From: Xaviernesmea oryzae
GTDB taxonomy: Bacteria; Pseudomonadota; Alphaproteobacteria; Rhizobiales; Rhizobiaceae
Reading direction: 5' to 3'
DNA length: 64,000 bases
NCBI RefSeq assembly: GCF_900109605.1
Contig: NZ_FOAM01000017.1
Location: 62,001 to 126,000, forward strand
A program made the translations under genes and the position numbers. Below, one piece after another: positions 1 to 8,789 of this stretch. Position 1 is the stretch's first letter; every line of letters starts with the position of its first letter. The notes beneath the pieces are model-generated. The model was not told the origin of the DNA, searched no databases, and saw only the letters and a program-made list of their open reading frames with translations.

Positions 1-1
1 A

Positions 2-139
2 TCCCTGGCGCGTAAAGCACTTACGTCGTTCGATGCAGCTTTGAGAATGCAGATTTCAGAATCAGGATTCAAATTTAAGATGGTTGAAGCCAATTGTATT
101 TTACTGGACGGTAATTGGATTATTGCGCGGGCGCCTTGA
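2..139 (+). CDS. C-terminal end of an unidentified protein (partial)
   Basis: An open frame enters from the left edge and stops with TGA at 137-139, giving 45 residues ending in CILLDGNWIIARAP. It is AT-richer than the trb genes that follow. No family was recognised. It may be the tail of a real gene or a remnant at a recombination border. Confidence 0.35.
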   Translation, partial: SLARKALTSFDAALRMQISESGFKFKMVEANCILLDGNWIIARAP

Positions 140-509
140 TGATATCCGATTAAACTGACTCGCAGAGCTTAAACGACGAGTCCAATCCATGTTATTGTAG
201 TTAAAAAACCGAGCGGTTCCCTCTTAAATCCTCCGATAAATCTAGATCGCCGATGCGTGCCAGCGTCGACGTGACATCGTGCGTTCAGCGGCCCTATAAA
301 TAATCTTCCGGCAATCTCTAAGCACTCCGAGACCTAAAGCGAATTGGCATGTTTTTGTCCTTACGGGACGTCGTCGCCGATCATACTATTGTTTGCGATA
401 TTGCACTACTACGATAAAAAACTCTTGAAACGGTTTGTCTGAGGCCTTTTTTACTTAACCTCGATCCCGGAAGCCATGAAGCGCGTCCGGCAGATGCGGG
501 GTAGTTTGC
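140..509. other. AT-rich intergenic stretch upstream of trbB
   Basis: About 370 bases without a supportable gene, clearly AT-richer than the trb operon. The composition changes to GC-rich near 470. The CopG-like gene and traG that usually precede trbB in this type of element are not here, so this looks like a recombination junction. The promoter of the trb operon must lie here or further left, but no convincing -35/-10 pair was picked out. Confidence 0.4.
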
Positions 510-1490
510 GTGCTTCATAGCCGACCATCGGAAGCGAAAGAGCGCGGCGCGCGCATGCTGCGCACGGCGCTTGGCCTTGCCATCGCGCGATTCTTAGAGG
601 ACCCCGCCGTCGTCGAGGTGATGCTGAACCCGGACGGGCGCATCTGGATCGACCGCCTCTCCGAAGGACTGTCCGACACGGGCGAGCATCTGTCGCCCGC
701 TGACGGCGAACGCATCGTGCGGCTGGTCGCGCACCATGTCGGCGCGGAAGTCCATCCCGGTGCCCCGCGGGTCTCAGCCGAACTGCCCGAGACGGGAGAG
801 CGGTTCGAAGGTCTGCTGCCGCCCGTCGTCTCTGCGCCCGCCTTCGCCATCCGCAAGCCTGCCGTCGCCGTCTTCACCCTCGACGACTATGCCAACAACG
901 GCATCATGAGCTTTGCCCAGGCGGCGTTGCTGCGCCTCGCCGTCACCCAGCGCCGTAACATCCTCGTCGCCGGCGGCACCTCGACCGGCAAGACCACGCT
1001 CACCAATGCCCTGCTTGCCGAGGTGGCGAGGACGTCCGATCGCGTCATCATCATCGAGGACACGCGCGAACTGCAATGCGCCGCGCCCAATCTCGTCGCC
1101 ATGCGCACCAAGGACGGCGTCGCCTCGCTCTCCGATCTCGTCCGCTCCTCCCTTCGCCTGCGCCCCGATCGCATCCCGATCGGCGAGGTGCGTGGGCCTG
1201 AGGCCCTCGACCTTCTGAAGGCGTGGGGCACCGGCCATCCCGGCGGCATCGGCACGATCCACGCCGGCAGTGCCATCGGCGCGCTCCGCCGCATGGAGCA
1301 ACTCATTCAGGAAGCCGTCGTCACGGTGCCCCGAGCCTTGATCGCCGAGACGATCGACCTCGTGGCCGTGCTCTCCGGCCGAGGCGCGCAGCGCCGCCTG
1401 ACCGAACTTGCGCGCATCGAAGGTCTCGATCCGCAAGGCGACTACCGCGTCACCCCCGCAACCTCTGTCCAGCCTGGAGAGCATCCATGA
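510..1490 (+). CDS. trbB: TrbB conjugal transfer ATPase (VirB11 family)
   Basis: Hexameric secretion ATPase at the cytoplasmic base of the conjugative type IV secretion system, powering pilus assembly and transfer. The 326-residue protein has a Walker A motif GGTSTGKTT near residues 154-162, the VirB11 Asp box [10 protein letters not shown] near 185 and a later [23 protein letters not shown] region, all typical. The start used is GTG at 510; the strongly conserved part begins a few residues later, so an internal start is possible. It is the first gene of an operon whose members mostly overlap by 4 bases, and it overlaps trbC through ATGA at 1487. Confidence 0.93.
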   Translation: MLHSRPSEAKERGARMLRTALGLAIARFLEDPAVVEVMLNPDGRIWIDRLSEGLSDTGEHLSPADGERIVRLVAHHVGAEVHPGAPRVSAELPETGERFEGLLPPVVSAPAFAIRKPAVAVFTLDDYANNGIMSFAQAALLRLAVTQRRNILVAGGTSTGKTTLTNALLAEVARTSDRVIIIEDTRELQCAAPNLVAMRTKDGVASLSDLVRSSLRLRPDRIPIGEVRGPEALDLLKAWGTGHPGGIGTIHAGSAIGALRRMEQLIQEAVVTVPRALIAETIDLVAVLSGRGAQRRLTELARIEGLDPQGDYRVTPATSVQPGEHP

Positions 1491-1813
1491 TCCATCACAC
1501 CGTTTTCCGTCGCAGACTCGCGTCCGCTCCCATTCTCGCCATCGGGATGCTGGCGAGCGCGCCCGCATGGGCGTCCGGCTCGTCCATGCCGTGGGAAGCG
1601 CCGCTCCAGTCCATCCTCCAGTCGATTGAGGGTCCGGTCGCCAAGATCGTCGCGGTGATCATCATCATCTCGACCGGCCTGGCACTTGCCTTCGGCGACA
1701 CGTCCGGCGGCTTCCGCCGGCTGATCCAGATCGTCTTCGGGCTGTCGATCGCCTTTGCGGCGTCGAGCTTCTTCCTGTCGTTCTTCTCGTTCGGCGGCGG
1801 GGCGCTGGTCTGA
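1487..1813 (+). CDS. trbC: TrbC pilin precursor (VirB2 family)
   Basis: Major subunit of the conjugative pilus. The 108-residue protein has an N-terminal signal peptide ending around APAWA, then two hydrophobic segments (KIVAVIIIISTGLALAFG and LIQIVFGLSIAFAASSFFLSF), the standard VirB2/TrbC pilin layout. The start ATG at 1487 overlaps the trbB stop codon. The stop codon shares its last base with the trbD start (TGATG). Confidence 0.9.
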   Translation: MIHHTVFRRRLASAPILAIGMLASAPAWASGSSMPWEAPLQSILQSIEGPVAKIVAVIIIISTGLALAFGDTSGGFRRLIQIVFGLSIAFAASSFFLSFFSFGGGALV

Positions 1814-2094
1814 TGGTGGGCGCCGTCGATCAGGGCGCGGACGTGCCCGGCTACACCGTGCCGCTGCATCGCTCGCTCGCCGAGCCGATCCTGCTCGGCG
1901 GCGCGCCCCGCGCCATCGCAATCATGAACGGGACACTCGCCGGCGCCGTGGGCCTCGGCCTGCGGCTCTGGCTGGTTGGCCTCGCCATCTGGGCGATCGG
2001 GCACTTCACGGCTGTGTGGGCCGCCAAGCGCGACCCGCTCTTCGTCGAGGTTGGCCGCCGTCATCTGCGCATCCCCGCGCATCTCGCGGTCTGA
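1813..2094 (+). CDS. trbD: TrbD conjugal transfer protein (VirB3 family)
   Basis: Small inner-membrane component of the transfer apparatus that works with the TrbE ATPase. The 93 residues begin with a soluble stretch containing the family motif VPLHRSLAEPILLGGAPR, followed by two closely spaced hydrophobic segments and a basic tail (RHLRIPAHL). Length and position between trbC and trbE are as expected. Its start codon overlaps the trbC stop. Confidence 0.9.
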   Translation: MVGAVDQGADVPGYTVPLHRSLAEPILLGGAPRAIAIMNGTLAGAVGLGLRLWLVGLAIWAIGHFTAVWAAKRDPLFVEVGRRHLRIPAHLAV

Positions 2095-2108
2095 GGGGTG
2101 CGTCAGCG

Positions 2109-4607
2109 ATGATGAACCTCGCCGAATATCACAACAGGAATGCAAGGCTCGCCGACTTCCTGCCCTGGGTGGCATTGGTCGGCGCCGGCATCGTGCTGAA
2201 CAAGGACGGCAGCTTCCAGCGCACGGCACGGTTTCGCGGTCCCGATCTCGACAGCGCCGTCCCTGCCGAGCTGGTCGCCGTTGCCGGTCGTCTCAACAAC
2301 GCCTTTAGGCGTCTCGGCTCCGGCTGGGCGATCTTCGTCGAAGCCCAGCGTCATCCGGCCGCGACCTATCCGAACAGCCTCTTCCCGGACTCGGCTTCGG
2401 CGCTGGTTGATGCCGAGCGCAAGGCCGACTTTGAGGAGGCAGGCAGCCACTTCGAGTCCAGCTACTTCCTGACCTTTACCTATCTGCCGCCGGCCGAGGA
2501 CGCTGCCCGCGCCGAGACCTGGCTCTATGAGGGCCGCGAGACCGCCGGCGTCGACGGCCATGAGGTGATGACGACCTTTGCCGATCGTACCGACCGGCTG
2601 CTGCGGCTGATCGAAGCCTTCATGCCGGAATGCCGCTGGCTCGATGATGGCGAGACGCTGACTTACCTGCATGGCTGCGTCTCGACGCACCGGCATCGTG
2701 TCCGGGTGCCGGAGACGCCGATGTACCTCGACGCGCTCATCGCCGACCAGCCGCTGAGCGGCGGGTTGGAGCCGCGCCTCGGCAGTCAGCACCTGCGCGT
2801 CCTCACCATCACCGGCTTTCCGACCGCGACGACGCCCGGCCTGCTCGACGAGCTGAACCGGCTGGCCTTCCCGTACCGCTGGTCCACCCGCGCCATCCTG
2901 CTCGACAAGACCGACGCAGTGAGGCTGCTGACAAAGATCCGCCGGCAATGGTTCGCCAAGCGCAAGTCGATCGCTGCGATCCTCAAGGAGGTGATGACCA
3001 ACGAAGCCTCGGCGCTGGTCGACACCGACGCGTCGAACAAGGCGGCGGACGCCGATCTCGCCCTCCAGGAACTCGGCGCCGATTATGCCGGCATCGCCTA
3101 TGTCACCGCCACGGTGACCGTGTGGGACGCCGATCCGCGCATTGCCGACGAGAAGCTGCGGCTGGTCGAGAAGGTCATTCAGGGCCGCGATTTCACCGCC
3201 ATGGCCGAGACCATCAACGCGGTGGACGCCTGGCTCGGCAGCTTGCCCGGCCATGTCTACGCCAATGTGCGGCAGCCTCCGATCTCCACGCTCAATCTCG
3301 CCCATATGATCCCGCTTTCAGCGGTGTGGGCGGGGCCGGAACGGGACGAGCATTTCGGCGCTCCCCCCTTGCTGTACGGCAAGACCGAGGGCTCGACCCC
3401 GTTCCGGTTTTCCCTTCACGTCGGCGATGTCGGTCATACGCTCGTCGTCGGCCCCACCGGCGCGGGCAAGTCCGTGCTGTTGGCGCTGATGGCGCTCCAA
3501 TTCCGGCGCTACCGCGGGGCACAGGTCTTCGCCTTCGACTTCGGCGGCTCGATCCGCGCCGCGGCGCTCGCCATGCGTGGCGACTGGCACGACCTCGGCG
3601 GCGGACTGACGGATGGTTCGCAAACCTCCGTTTCGTTGCAGCCTCTCGCCCGCGTCGACGACACCTCTGAGCGCGCCTGGGCCGCAGACTGGATCGTCGC
3701 GATCCTGATCCGTGAAGGCGTGGCGATCACCCCGGAGGTGAAGGAGCACATCTGGACGGCTTTGACCTCGCTGGCCTCCGCGCCGATCGACGAGCGCACC
3801 ATCACCGGCCTTTGCGTGTTGCTCGCCTCGAACGACCTGAAGCAGGCGCTGCGGCCCTATTGCGTCGGCGGCGCATGGGGCAGGCTGCTCGATGCCGAGA
3901 GCGAGCAGCTTGGCACTGCCACCGTCCAGGCGTTCGAGACGGAAGGGCTCATCGGCACCGACGCCGGGCCCGCCGTGCTCGCCTACCTCTTCCACCGGAT
4001 AGAGGACCGGCTCGACGGCTCGCCGACGCTCATCATCGTCGATGAAGGCTGGCTCGCGCTCGATGACGAAGGCTTCGCCGGGCAGCTTCGTGAGTGGCTG
4101 AAGACGCTGCGCAAGAAGAACGCCAGCGTCATCTTCGCCACGCAGTCGCTATCAGACATCGACGGATCGGCCATCGCGCCCGCGATCATCGAGAGCTGCC
4201 AGACTCGGTTGCTGCTACCGAATGAACGCGCGATCGAGCCGCAGATTACCGCCATCTACCGCCGCTTCGGCCTCAACGATCGCCAGATCGAGATCCTCGC
4301 GCGGGCGATGCCGAAGCGCGACTATTACTGCCAGTCGCGGCGCGGCAACCGGCTGTTCGAGCTGGGTCTGTCGGAGGTGGCGCTGGCGCTCTGCGCGGCG
4401 TCCTCGCGCCAGCACCAGGCGCTGATCGCCGAGGTCCATGCCCGCTCGGGCACCGACCGCTTCCTCTACGAATGGCTCTGCGAGAACCGTCTCGCCTGGG
4501 CGGCCGACATGATCGGCGACCTCACCAATGTCGATCCCGGCGCCACCGGCCCGTCGATCGCGCCATTCCCCCTTCCATCCACCACTCCCGAGGAGACCAA
4601 TCCATGA
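2109..4607 (+). CDS. trbE: TrbE conjugal transfer ATPase (VirB4 family)
   Basis: Large AAA-type ATPase of the type IV secretion system, needed for pilus biogenesis. From ATG at 2109 (reading MMNLAEYHNRN) the protein has 832 residues, normal for TrbE. An N-terminal VirB4-type region (residues about 1-430) precedes a Walker A GPTGAGKSV near residue 447 and a Walker B LIIVDEGW near residue 640. An open frame extends further upstream, but residues conserved in TrbE start at this ATG. It sits 14 bases after trbD and overlaps trbJ through ATGA. Confidence 0.93.
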   Translation: MMNLAEYHNRNARLADFLPWVALVGAGIVLNKDGSFQRTARFRGPDLDSAVPAELVAVAGRLNNAFRRLGSGWAIFVEAQRHPAATYPNSLFPDSASALVDAERKADFEEAGSHFESSYFLTFTYLPPAEDAARAETWLYEGRETAGVDGHEVMTTFADRTDRLLRLIEAFMPECRWLDDGETLTYLHGCVSTHRHRVRVPETPMYLDALIADQPLSGGLEPRLGSQHLRVLTITGFPTATTPGLLDELNRLAFPYRWSTRAILLDKTDAVRLLTKIRRQWFAKRKSIAAILKEVMTNEASALVDTDASNKAADADLALQELGADYAGIAYVTATVTVWDADPRIADEKLRLVEKVIQGRDFTAMAETINAVDAWLGSLPGHVYANVRQPPISTLNLAHMIPLSAVWAGPERDEHFGAPPLLYGKTEGSTPFRFSLHVGDVGHTLVVGPTGAGKSVLLALMALQFRRYRGAQVFAFDFGGSIRAAALAMRGDWHDLGGGLTDGSQTSVSLQPLARVDDTSERAWAADWIVAILIREGVAITPEVKEHIWTALTSLASAPIDERTITGLCVLLASNDLKQALRPYCVGGAWGRLLDAESEQLGTATVQAFETEGLIGTDAGPAVLAYLFHRIEDRLDGSPTLIIVDEGWLALDDEGFAGQLREWLKTLRKKNASVIFATQSLSDIDGSAIAPAIIESCQTRLLLPNERAIEPQITAIYRRFGLNDRQIEILARAMPKRDYYCQSRRGNRLFELGLSEVALALCAASSRQHQALIAEVHARSGTDRFLYEWLCENRLAWAADMIGDLTNVDPGATGPSIAPFPLPSTTPEETNP

Positions 4608-5368
4608 TCCGCGTCCATTCCTGCGCGCGGGGCGCCCGCTTCGCCATGGCCCTGCTCACCGCGCCCGTCGCGCTCGCGCCCATGCTGGCGACGCCGGCGC
4701 ACGCCATCATCGTGTTCGATCCGTCGAACTATGCGCAGAACGTCATCCAGGCGGCCCGCGCGCTCCAGCAGATCACCAACCAGATCACCTCGCTGCAGAA
4801 CGAGGCACAGATGCTGGTCAACCAGGCCCGCAACCTCGCGAGCCTGCCCACTTCCTCGCTCCAGCAACTCCAGCAGTCCGTCCGCCGAACCCAGCAGCTT
4901 CTGCAACAGGCGCAGAACATCGCCTACGACGTCCAGCAAATCGACCGGGCCTTCCAGACCAAATACGGCAATGCCTCCCTGACGGCGACCGATCGCCAGC
5001 TCGTTCAGGACGCCCGCTCGCGCTGGCAGAACACCGTCGGCGGTCTTCAGGACGCGATGAAGGTGCAGGCCACCGTCGTCGGCAACATCGACACCAACCG
5101 CACGGAGATGTCGCGGCTCGTCACGGCCAGCCAAGGCGCGACCGGCGCGTTGCAGGCGACCCAGGCCGGCAACCAGCTTCTCGCGCTCCAGGCGCAGCAA
5201 CTCGCGGACCTGACCGCCGTCGTTGCCGCCAACGGCCGGGCGCAGGCGCTGCGCGACGCCGAGCAGGCCGCCGCGGCCGACCAAGGCCGCGAGCAGCGCC
5301 GACGCTTCCTGACGCCCGGTGCGGGCTACCAGCCCGGCAACGCGCAGATGTTCCACGGCAGCAACTGA
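4604..5368 (+). CDS. trbJ: TrbJ conjugal transfer protein (VirB5-like)
   Basis: Periplasmic or pilus-tip component of the mating apparatus. The 254-residue protein has a cleavable signal peptide ending near TPAHA (about residue 33). It is then almost entirely alpha-helical and glutamine-rich, with many heptad-like QQ pairs such as LQQLQQSVRRTQQLLQQAQN, as is usual for TrbJ. The ATG at 4604 overlaps the trbE stop, so translation is probably coupled. Confidence 0.9.
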   Translation: MIRVHSCARGARFAMALLTAPVALAPMLATPAHAIIVFDPSNYAQNVIQAARALQQITNQITSLQNEAQMLVNQARNLASLPTSSLQQLQQSVRRTQQLLQQAQNIAYDVQQIDRAFQTKYGNASLTATDRQLVQDARSRWQNTVGGLQDAMKVQATVVGNIDTNRTEMSRLVTASQGATGALQATQAGNQLLALQAQQLADLTAVVAANGRAQALRDAEQAAAADQGREQRRRFLTPGAGYQPGNAQMFHGSN

Positions 5369-5381
5369 GGGGGGCGGCGCG

Positions 5382-5699
5382 ATGGACGGCAAGACCTTCG
5401 CCCGGCTCGGCGCCGTCGTCTTCATCGGCGTCGCCATCACAGCGACCGCGATCGAAACGAGCCGCAAGGATGAGACGCAAATGGAGCAGCCGGCCGAGCG
5501 CATCCTGACGAGGCCCGCCGATCCGCTTCGCGCCGAGCTGATCCGTTGCCAGCTCCTCGGCGAGGGCGGTTCCCGCGACGCCGCGTGCTTGCGCGCATGG
5601 GCGGAGAATCGCCGACGCTTCCTCGCACCAGGTGCCCGCCCGATGGAAAGGCTGCCGGAAGCGTCTGCTCTCCAACCTGCACCGGATCAGGAGCGCTGA
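5382..5699 (+). CDS. trbK: TrbK-like putative entry-exclusion protein
   Basis: Short protein of 105 residues between trbJ and trbL, the position where alphaproteobacterial trb operons carry the alternative TrbK. An N-terminal hydrophobic segment (ARLGAVVFIGVAITATAIE) is followed by a polar part with two conserved-looking cysteines (RCQLLGEG, DAACLRAW). By position and layout it is likely to block redundant mating into a cell that already holds the element. The family assignment rests on context and on the RCQ...CLRAW pattern recalled for this group. Confidence 0.75.
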   Translation: MDGKTFARLGAVVFIGVAITATAIETSRKDETQMEQPAERILTRPADPLRAELIRCQLLGEGGSRDAACLRAWAENRRRFLAPGARPMERLPEASALQPAPDQER

Positions 5700-5701
5700 T
5701 C

Positions 5702-7078
5702 ATGGGCGGCACCGGCGTCATCGACCATTTCCTCGAGGTCTTCACCCGCTACATCGACAGCGGCTTCGGGATGCTCAAGCCCGAGGTGGCGTTCATCGCC
5801 ACCACGCTGATCGTCATCGACGTGACGCTGGCGGCGCTGTTCTGGTCGTGGGGCGCCGACGACGACATCATCGCGCGGCTCGTCAAGAAGACGCTGTTCG
5901 TCGGCGTCTTCGCCTACATCATCGGCAACTGGAATAACCTCGCGAGGATCGTCTTCGAGAGCTTCGCCGGTCTCGGCCTGAAAGCGTCGGGGACGGGCTT
6001 TGCTGTCGCCGATCTCTTACGCCCCGGCAAGGTCGCGCAGACCGGCCTTGATGCCGGTCGCCCGCTGCTCGACTCGATCTCCGACCTGATGGGCTGGGTC
6101 TCCTTCTTCGAGAACTTCATCCAGATCGCCTGCCTGCTCTTCGCCTGGGCGCTGATCCTGCTCGCCTTCTTCATCCTCGCCATCCAGCTCTTCGTCACGC
6201 TGATCGAGTTCAAGCTGACGACGCTCGCCGGCTTCGTGCTGATCCCCTTCGGCCTGTTCGGCAAATCGGCCTTCATGGCCGAGCGCGTGCTCGGCAACGT
6301 CATTTCCTCCGGCATCAAGGTCCTGGTGCTCGCCGTCATCATCGGGATCGGCTCGACGCTGTTTGCCGAGTTCACGCGCGGGTTCAACGGCGCGACGCCG
6401 ACCATTGATGATGCGATGACGATCGTGCTGGCGGCCCTGTCGCTCCTCGGCCTTGGCATTTTCGGTCCGGGCATCGCCAACGGCCTCGTCTCCGGCGGCC
6501 CTCAACTCGGCGCGGGCGCCGCGATCGGCACTGGCCTTGCCGCCGGTGGCATGGTCGCGGCCGGTGGTGCCGCCATCGGCGCGGTGGCATCCGGGGGCGC
6601 GTCGCTCATCGGTGGCGCTGCCGCGGCCGCCCGTGGCGGGGCCGCCCTCGCTGGCGGTGCGTCGACCGCCTACAGCCTCGGAGCAGCCGGAGAGTCGGGG
6701 GCATCCGCCGTTGCCTCCGGGCTTGGCAAGGTTGCCTCGACCGGCGCGCAGGCTGCCGCTTCCCCGCTGAAGCGCGCCGCAGGGCGGGCCTCACACAGCG
6801 TGAAGTCCAGCTACCAGTCCGGCGCACGCACCGCCTTCGAGGTGACGGGCGGATCGTCCACCGCCGGCACCGTCGGCGACGATACCGGGAGCGAAGCCGC
6901 TCCGGCCGCCTCTGCATCCTCTTCCGCGCCCGCCGCTGCCGGCAGCCCGCCCGCTTGGGCCAAGCGCATGCAGCGCTCCCAGAAGATGTCCCACGGCGTC
7001 CAGGCCGCCGCTCACGCTGTCAAATCCGGCGACAGCCATGGCGGCGGCTCCTCCGTCAACCTGTCTGAAGGCCATTGA
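5702..7078 (+). CDS. trbL: TrbL conjugal transfer protein (VirB6 family)
   Basis: Polytopic inner-membrane channel component of the type IV secretion system. The 458-residue protein has at least five hydrophobic segments in its first 270 residues. A long Gly/Ala/Ser-rich tail (about 275-458) follows and ends in a polar stretch containing WAKRMQRSQ; this tail is characteristic of TrbL. The ATG at 5702 lies two bases after the trbK stop. A longer in-frame opening upstream overlaps trbK and is not conserved, so it was not used. Confidence 0.92.
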   Translation: MGGTGVIDHFLEVFTRYIDSGFGMLKPEVAFIATTLIVIDVTLAALFWSWGADDDIIARLVKKTLFVGVFAYIIGNWNNLARIVFESFAGLGLKASGTGFAVADLLRPGKVAQTGLDAGRPLLDSISDLMGWVSFFENFIQIACLLFAWALILLAFFILAIQLFVTLIEFKLTTLAGFVLIPFGLFGKSAFMAERVLGNVISSGIKVLVLAVIIGIGSTLFAEFTRGFNGATPTIDDAMTIVLAALSLLGLGIFGPGIANGLVSGGPQLGAGAAIGTGLAAGGMVAAGGAAIGAVASGGASLIGGAAAAARGGAALAGGASTAYSLGAAGESGASAVASGLGKVASTGAQAAASPLKRAAGRASHSVKSSYQSGARTAFEVTGGSSTAGTVGDDTGSEAAPAASASSSAPAAAGSPPAWAKRMQRSQKMSHGVQAAAHAVKSGDSHGGGSSVNLSEGH

Positions 7079-7080
7079 CC

Positions 7081-7764
7081 ATGTTCAAGCGACCCGCCGC
7101 CCATTACGGCAAATCACCTCAGCCCGTGACCCCGTACCAGCGCGCTGCGCAAATCTGGGATGACCGCATCGGCTCGGCCCGCGTCCAGGCGAAGAACTGG
7201 CGGCTGATGGCCTTTGGATCGCTCGCATTGTCGTCCGGACTGTCCGCGGCGCTGGTCTGGCAGTCGCTCAGCGGCTCGATCGTGCCGTGGGTGGTGCAGG
7301 TCGACAAGCTCGGCCAGGCGCAGGCCGTTGCGCCCGCCACCGCCGACTATCAGCCAAGCGACGCGCAGATTGCCTTCTACCTGGCGCGCTTCATCGAGCA
7401 GGTCCGCTCGATCCCGGCCGACCCCATCATCGTGCGGCAGAACTGGCTGCGCGCCTACGACTTCACCACGCAGGGCGGTGCGCTGGCGCTGAGCGACTAT
7501 GCCCGCGCCAACGACCCCTTCGCCAAGGTCGGCAAGCAGCAGATTGCCATCGAGGTGTCGTCGGTCATCCGTGCCTCGCCGTCGAGCTTCCGCGTCGCGT
7601 GGACCGAGCGCCGCTATCAAGACGGCGCGCTCGCCGCGACCGAACGCTGGTCTGCCATCCTGACGATCGCGCTGCAAACCCCGCGCGACCCCGAAAGGCT
7701 CCGGGCCAACCCGCTCGGAATCTACGTCAACGCCATCAACTGGTCGAAGGAGCTTGGACAATGA
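7081..7764 (+). CDS. trbF: TrbF conjugal transfer protein (VirB8 family)
   Basis: Bitopic inner-membrane assembly factor with a periplasmic NTF2-like domain. The 227-residue protein starts MFKRPAAHYG at ATG 7081; a TTG two codons earlier overlaps the trbL stop and is less likely. The motif TPYQRAAQIWDDRIGSA precedes one membrane segment (about 45-65), then the soluble domain with VRQNWLRAYDFTTQGG and the late WSAILTIALQTPRDPERLRANPLGIYV block typical of TrbF. Confidence 0.93.
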   Translation: MFKRPAAHYGKSPQPVTPYQRAAQIWDDRIGSARVQAKNWRLMAFGSLALSSGLSAALVWQSLSGSIVPWVVQVDKLGQAQAVAPATADYQPSDAQIAFYLARFIEQVRSIPADPIIVRQNWLRAYDFTTQGGALALSDYARANDPFAKVGKQQIAIEVSSVIRASPSSFRVAWTERRYQDGALAATERWSAILTIALQTPRDPERLRANPLGIYVNAINWSKELGQ

Positions 7765-8789
7765 TGCCCACCTTCCGCAAAGCCGGGAGGCCGGCTCATT
7801 GCAAAGCCGCTTTCCCGCTTGTCCTGTTCGCCACATCGGCCCTGGCCGGTTGCGCCGGGCATGTGCCACCGCCCGAGATCTCCTATGACGATGCCGCGCC
7901 AGCCGTCCTGAAGGTCGATCCCCCGGCACCCGTCACCGTGGTCAGCCTGCCGAAACCACTGCCGCTTCCTGGCCAGTTGAAGCCGATCGGAAAGGATGGA
8001 ACGCGCGTGCCCGAGGCCGCCGATCCCACCGTGCGCGTCAACCAGGCCAATGCCGCCGCGCGGATGCAGCCCGTCCGCAACGGCTTCATCAACTCGATGC
8101 AGCTTTATCCCTTCGCCGATGGTGCGCTCTATCAGGTCTATGCCGCGCCGGGGCAGATCACCGACATCGCCCTTCAGCCCGGGGAGCAGCTCGTCGGCTC
8201 CGGCCCGGTCGCGGCCGGCGATACCGTGCGGTGGATCATCGGTGATACCGAGAGCGGCAGCGGCGCGGGCAAACAGGTCCACATCCTGGTGAAGCCGACG
8301 CGCGCGGATCTGATGACCAACATCGTCATCAATACCGATCGGCGCACCTATCACATGGAACTTCGCTCGACCGAGAAGACCTACATGGCCTCGGTCTCCT
8401 GGCAGTATCCGCAGGACCAGCTCATCGCGCTCCGGCGCCAAAACGCCGAAGCGCAAGCGGCACAGCCAGTCTCATCCGGCGTCGATCTCGCCAGCGTCAA
8501 CTTCCGCTACGAGGTCTCCGGTGATCGCGCGCCATGGCGGCCGTTGCGCGCTTTCGACGACGGTCGGCAGGTGTTCATCGAGTTCCCGCGCGGGATCGGC
8601 CAGGGCGAGATGCCGCCGCTCTTCGTGGTCGGGCCGGAGGGCGACACCTCCGAACTGGTGAACTACCGCGTGCGCGGCCACTACATGATCGTCGATCGGC
8701 TCTTCGCCGCCGCCGAACTGCGCTTCGGCGCGGCGAAGGACCAGAAGCGGGTCCGCATCTCCCGGACCGATGGGAGGCCGGCGTCATGA
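7761..8789 (+). CDS. trbG: TrbG conjugal transfer protein (VirB9 family)
   Basis: Periplasmic component of the outer-membrane core complex. The 342-residue protein begins with a lipoprotein-like signal ending LAGCAG (Cys near residue 31). The VirB9 domain follows, including NGFINSMQLYPFADGALYQVYAAPGQITDI and a C-terminal part with RVRGHYMIVDRLF and AELRFG. The start overlaps the trbF stop by four bases, and the stop overlaps the trbI start. Confidence 0.93.
   Translation: MMPTFRKAGRPAHCKAAFPLVLFATSALAGCAGHVPPPEISYDDAAPAVLKVDPPAPVTVVSLPKPLPLPGQLKPIGKDGTRVPEAADPTVRVNQANAAARMQPVRNGFINSMQLYPFADGALYQVYAAPGQITDIALQPGEQLVGSGPVAAGDTVRWIIGDTESGSGAGKQVHILVKPTRADLMTNIVINTDRRTYHMELRSTEKTYMASVSWQYPQDQLIALRRQNAEAQAAQPVSSGVDLASVNFRYEVSGDRAPWRPLRAFDDGRQVFIEFPRGIGQGEMPPLFVVGPEGDTSELVNYRVRGHYMIVDRLFAAAELRFGAAKDQKRVRISRTDGRPAS

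Noticed and set aside
2103-3305. A 400-codon open frame antisense to trbE
   Set aside because: Shadow of the trbE coding frame caused by high GC; trbE motifs cover the region.
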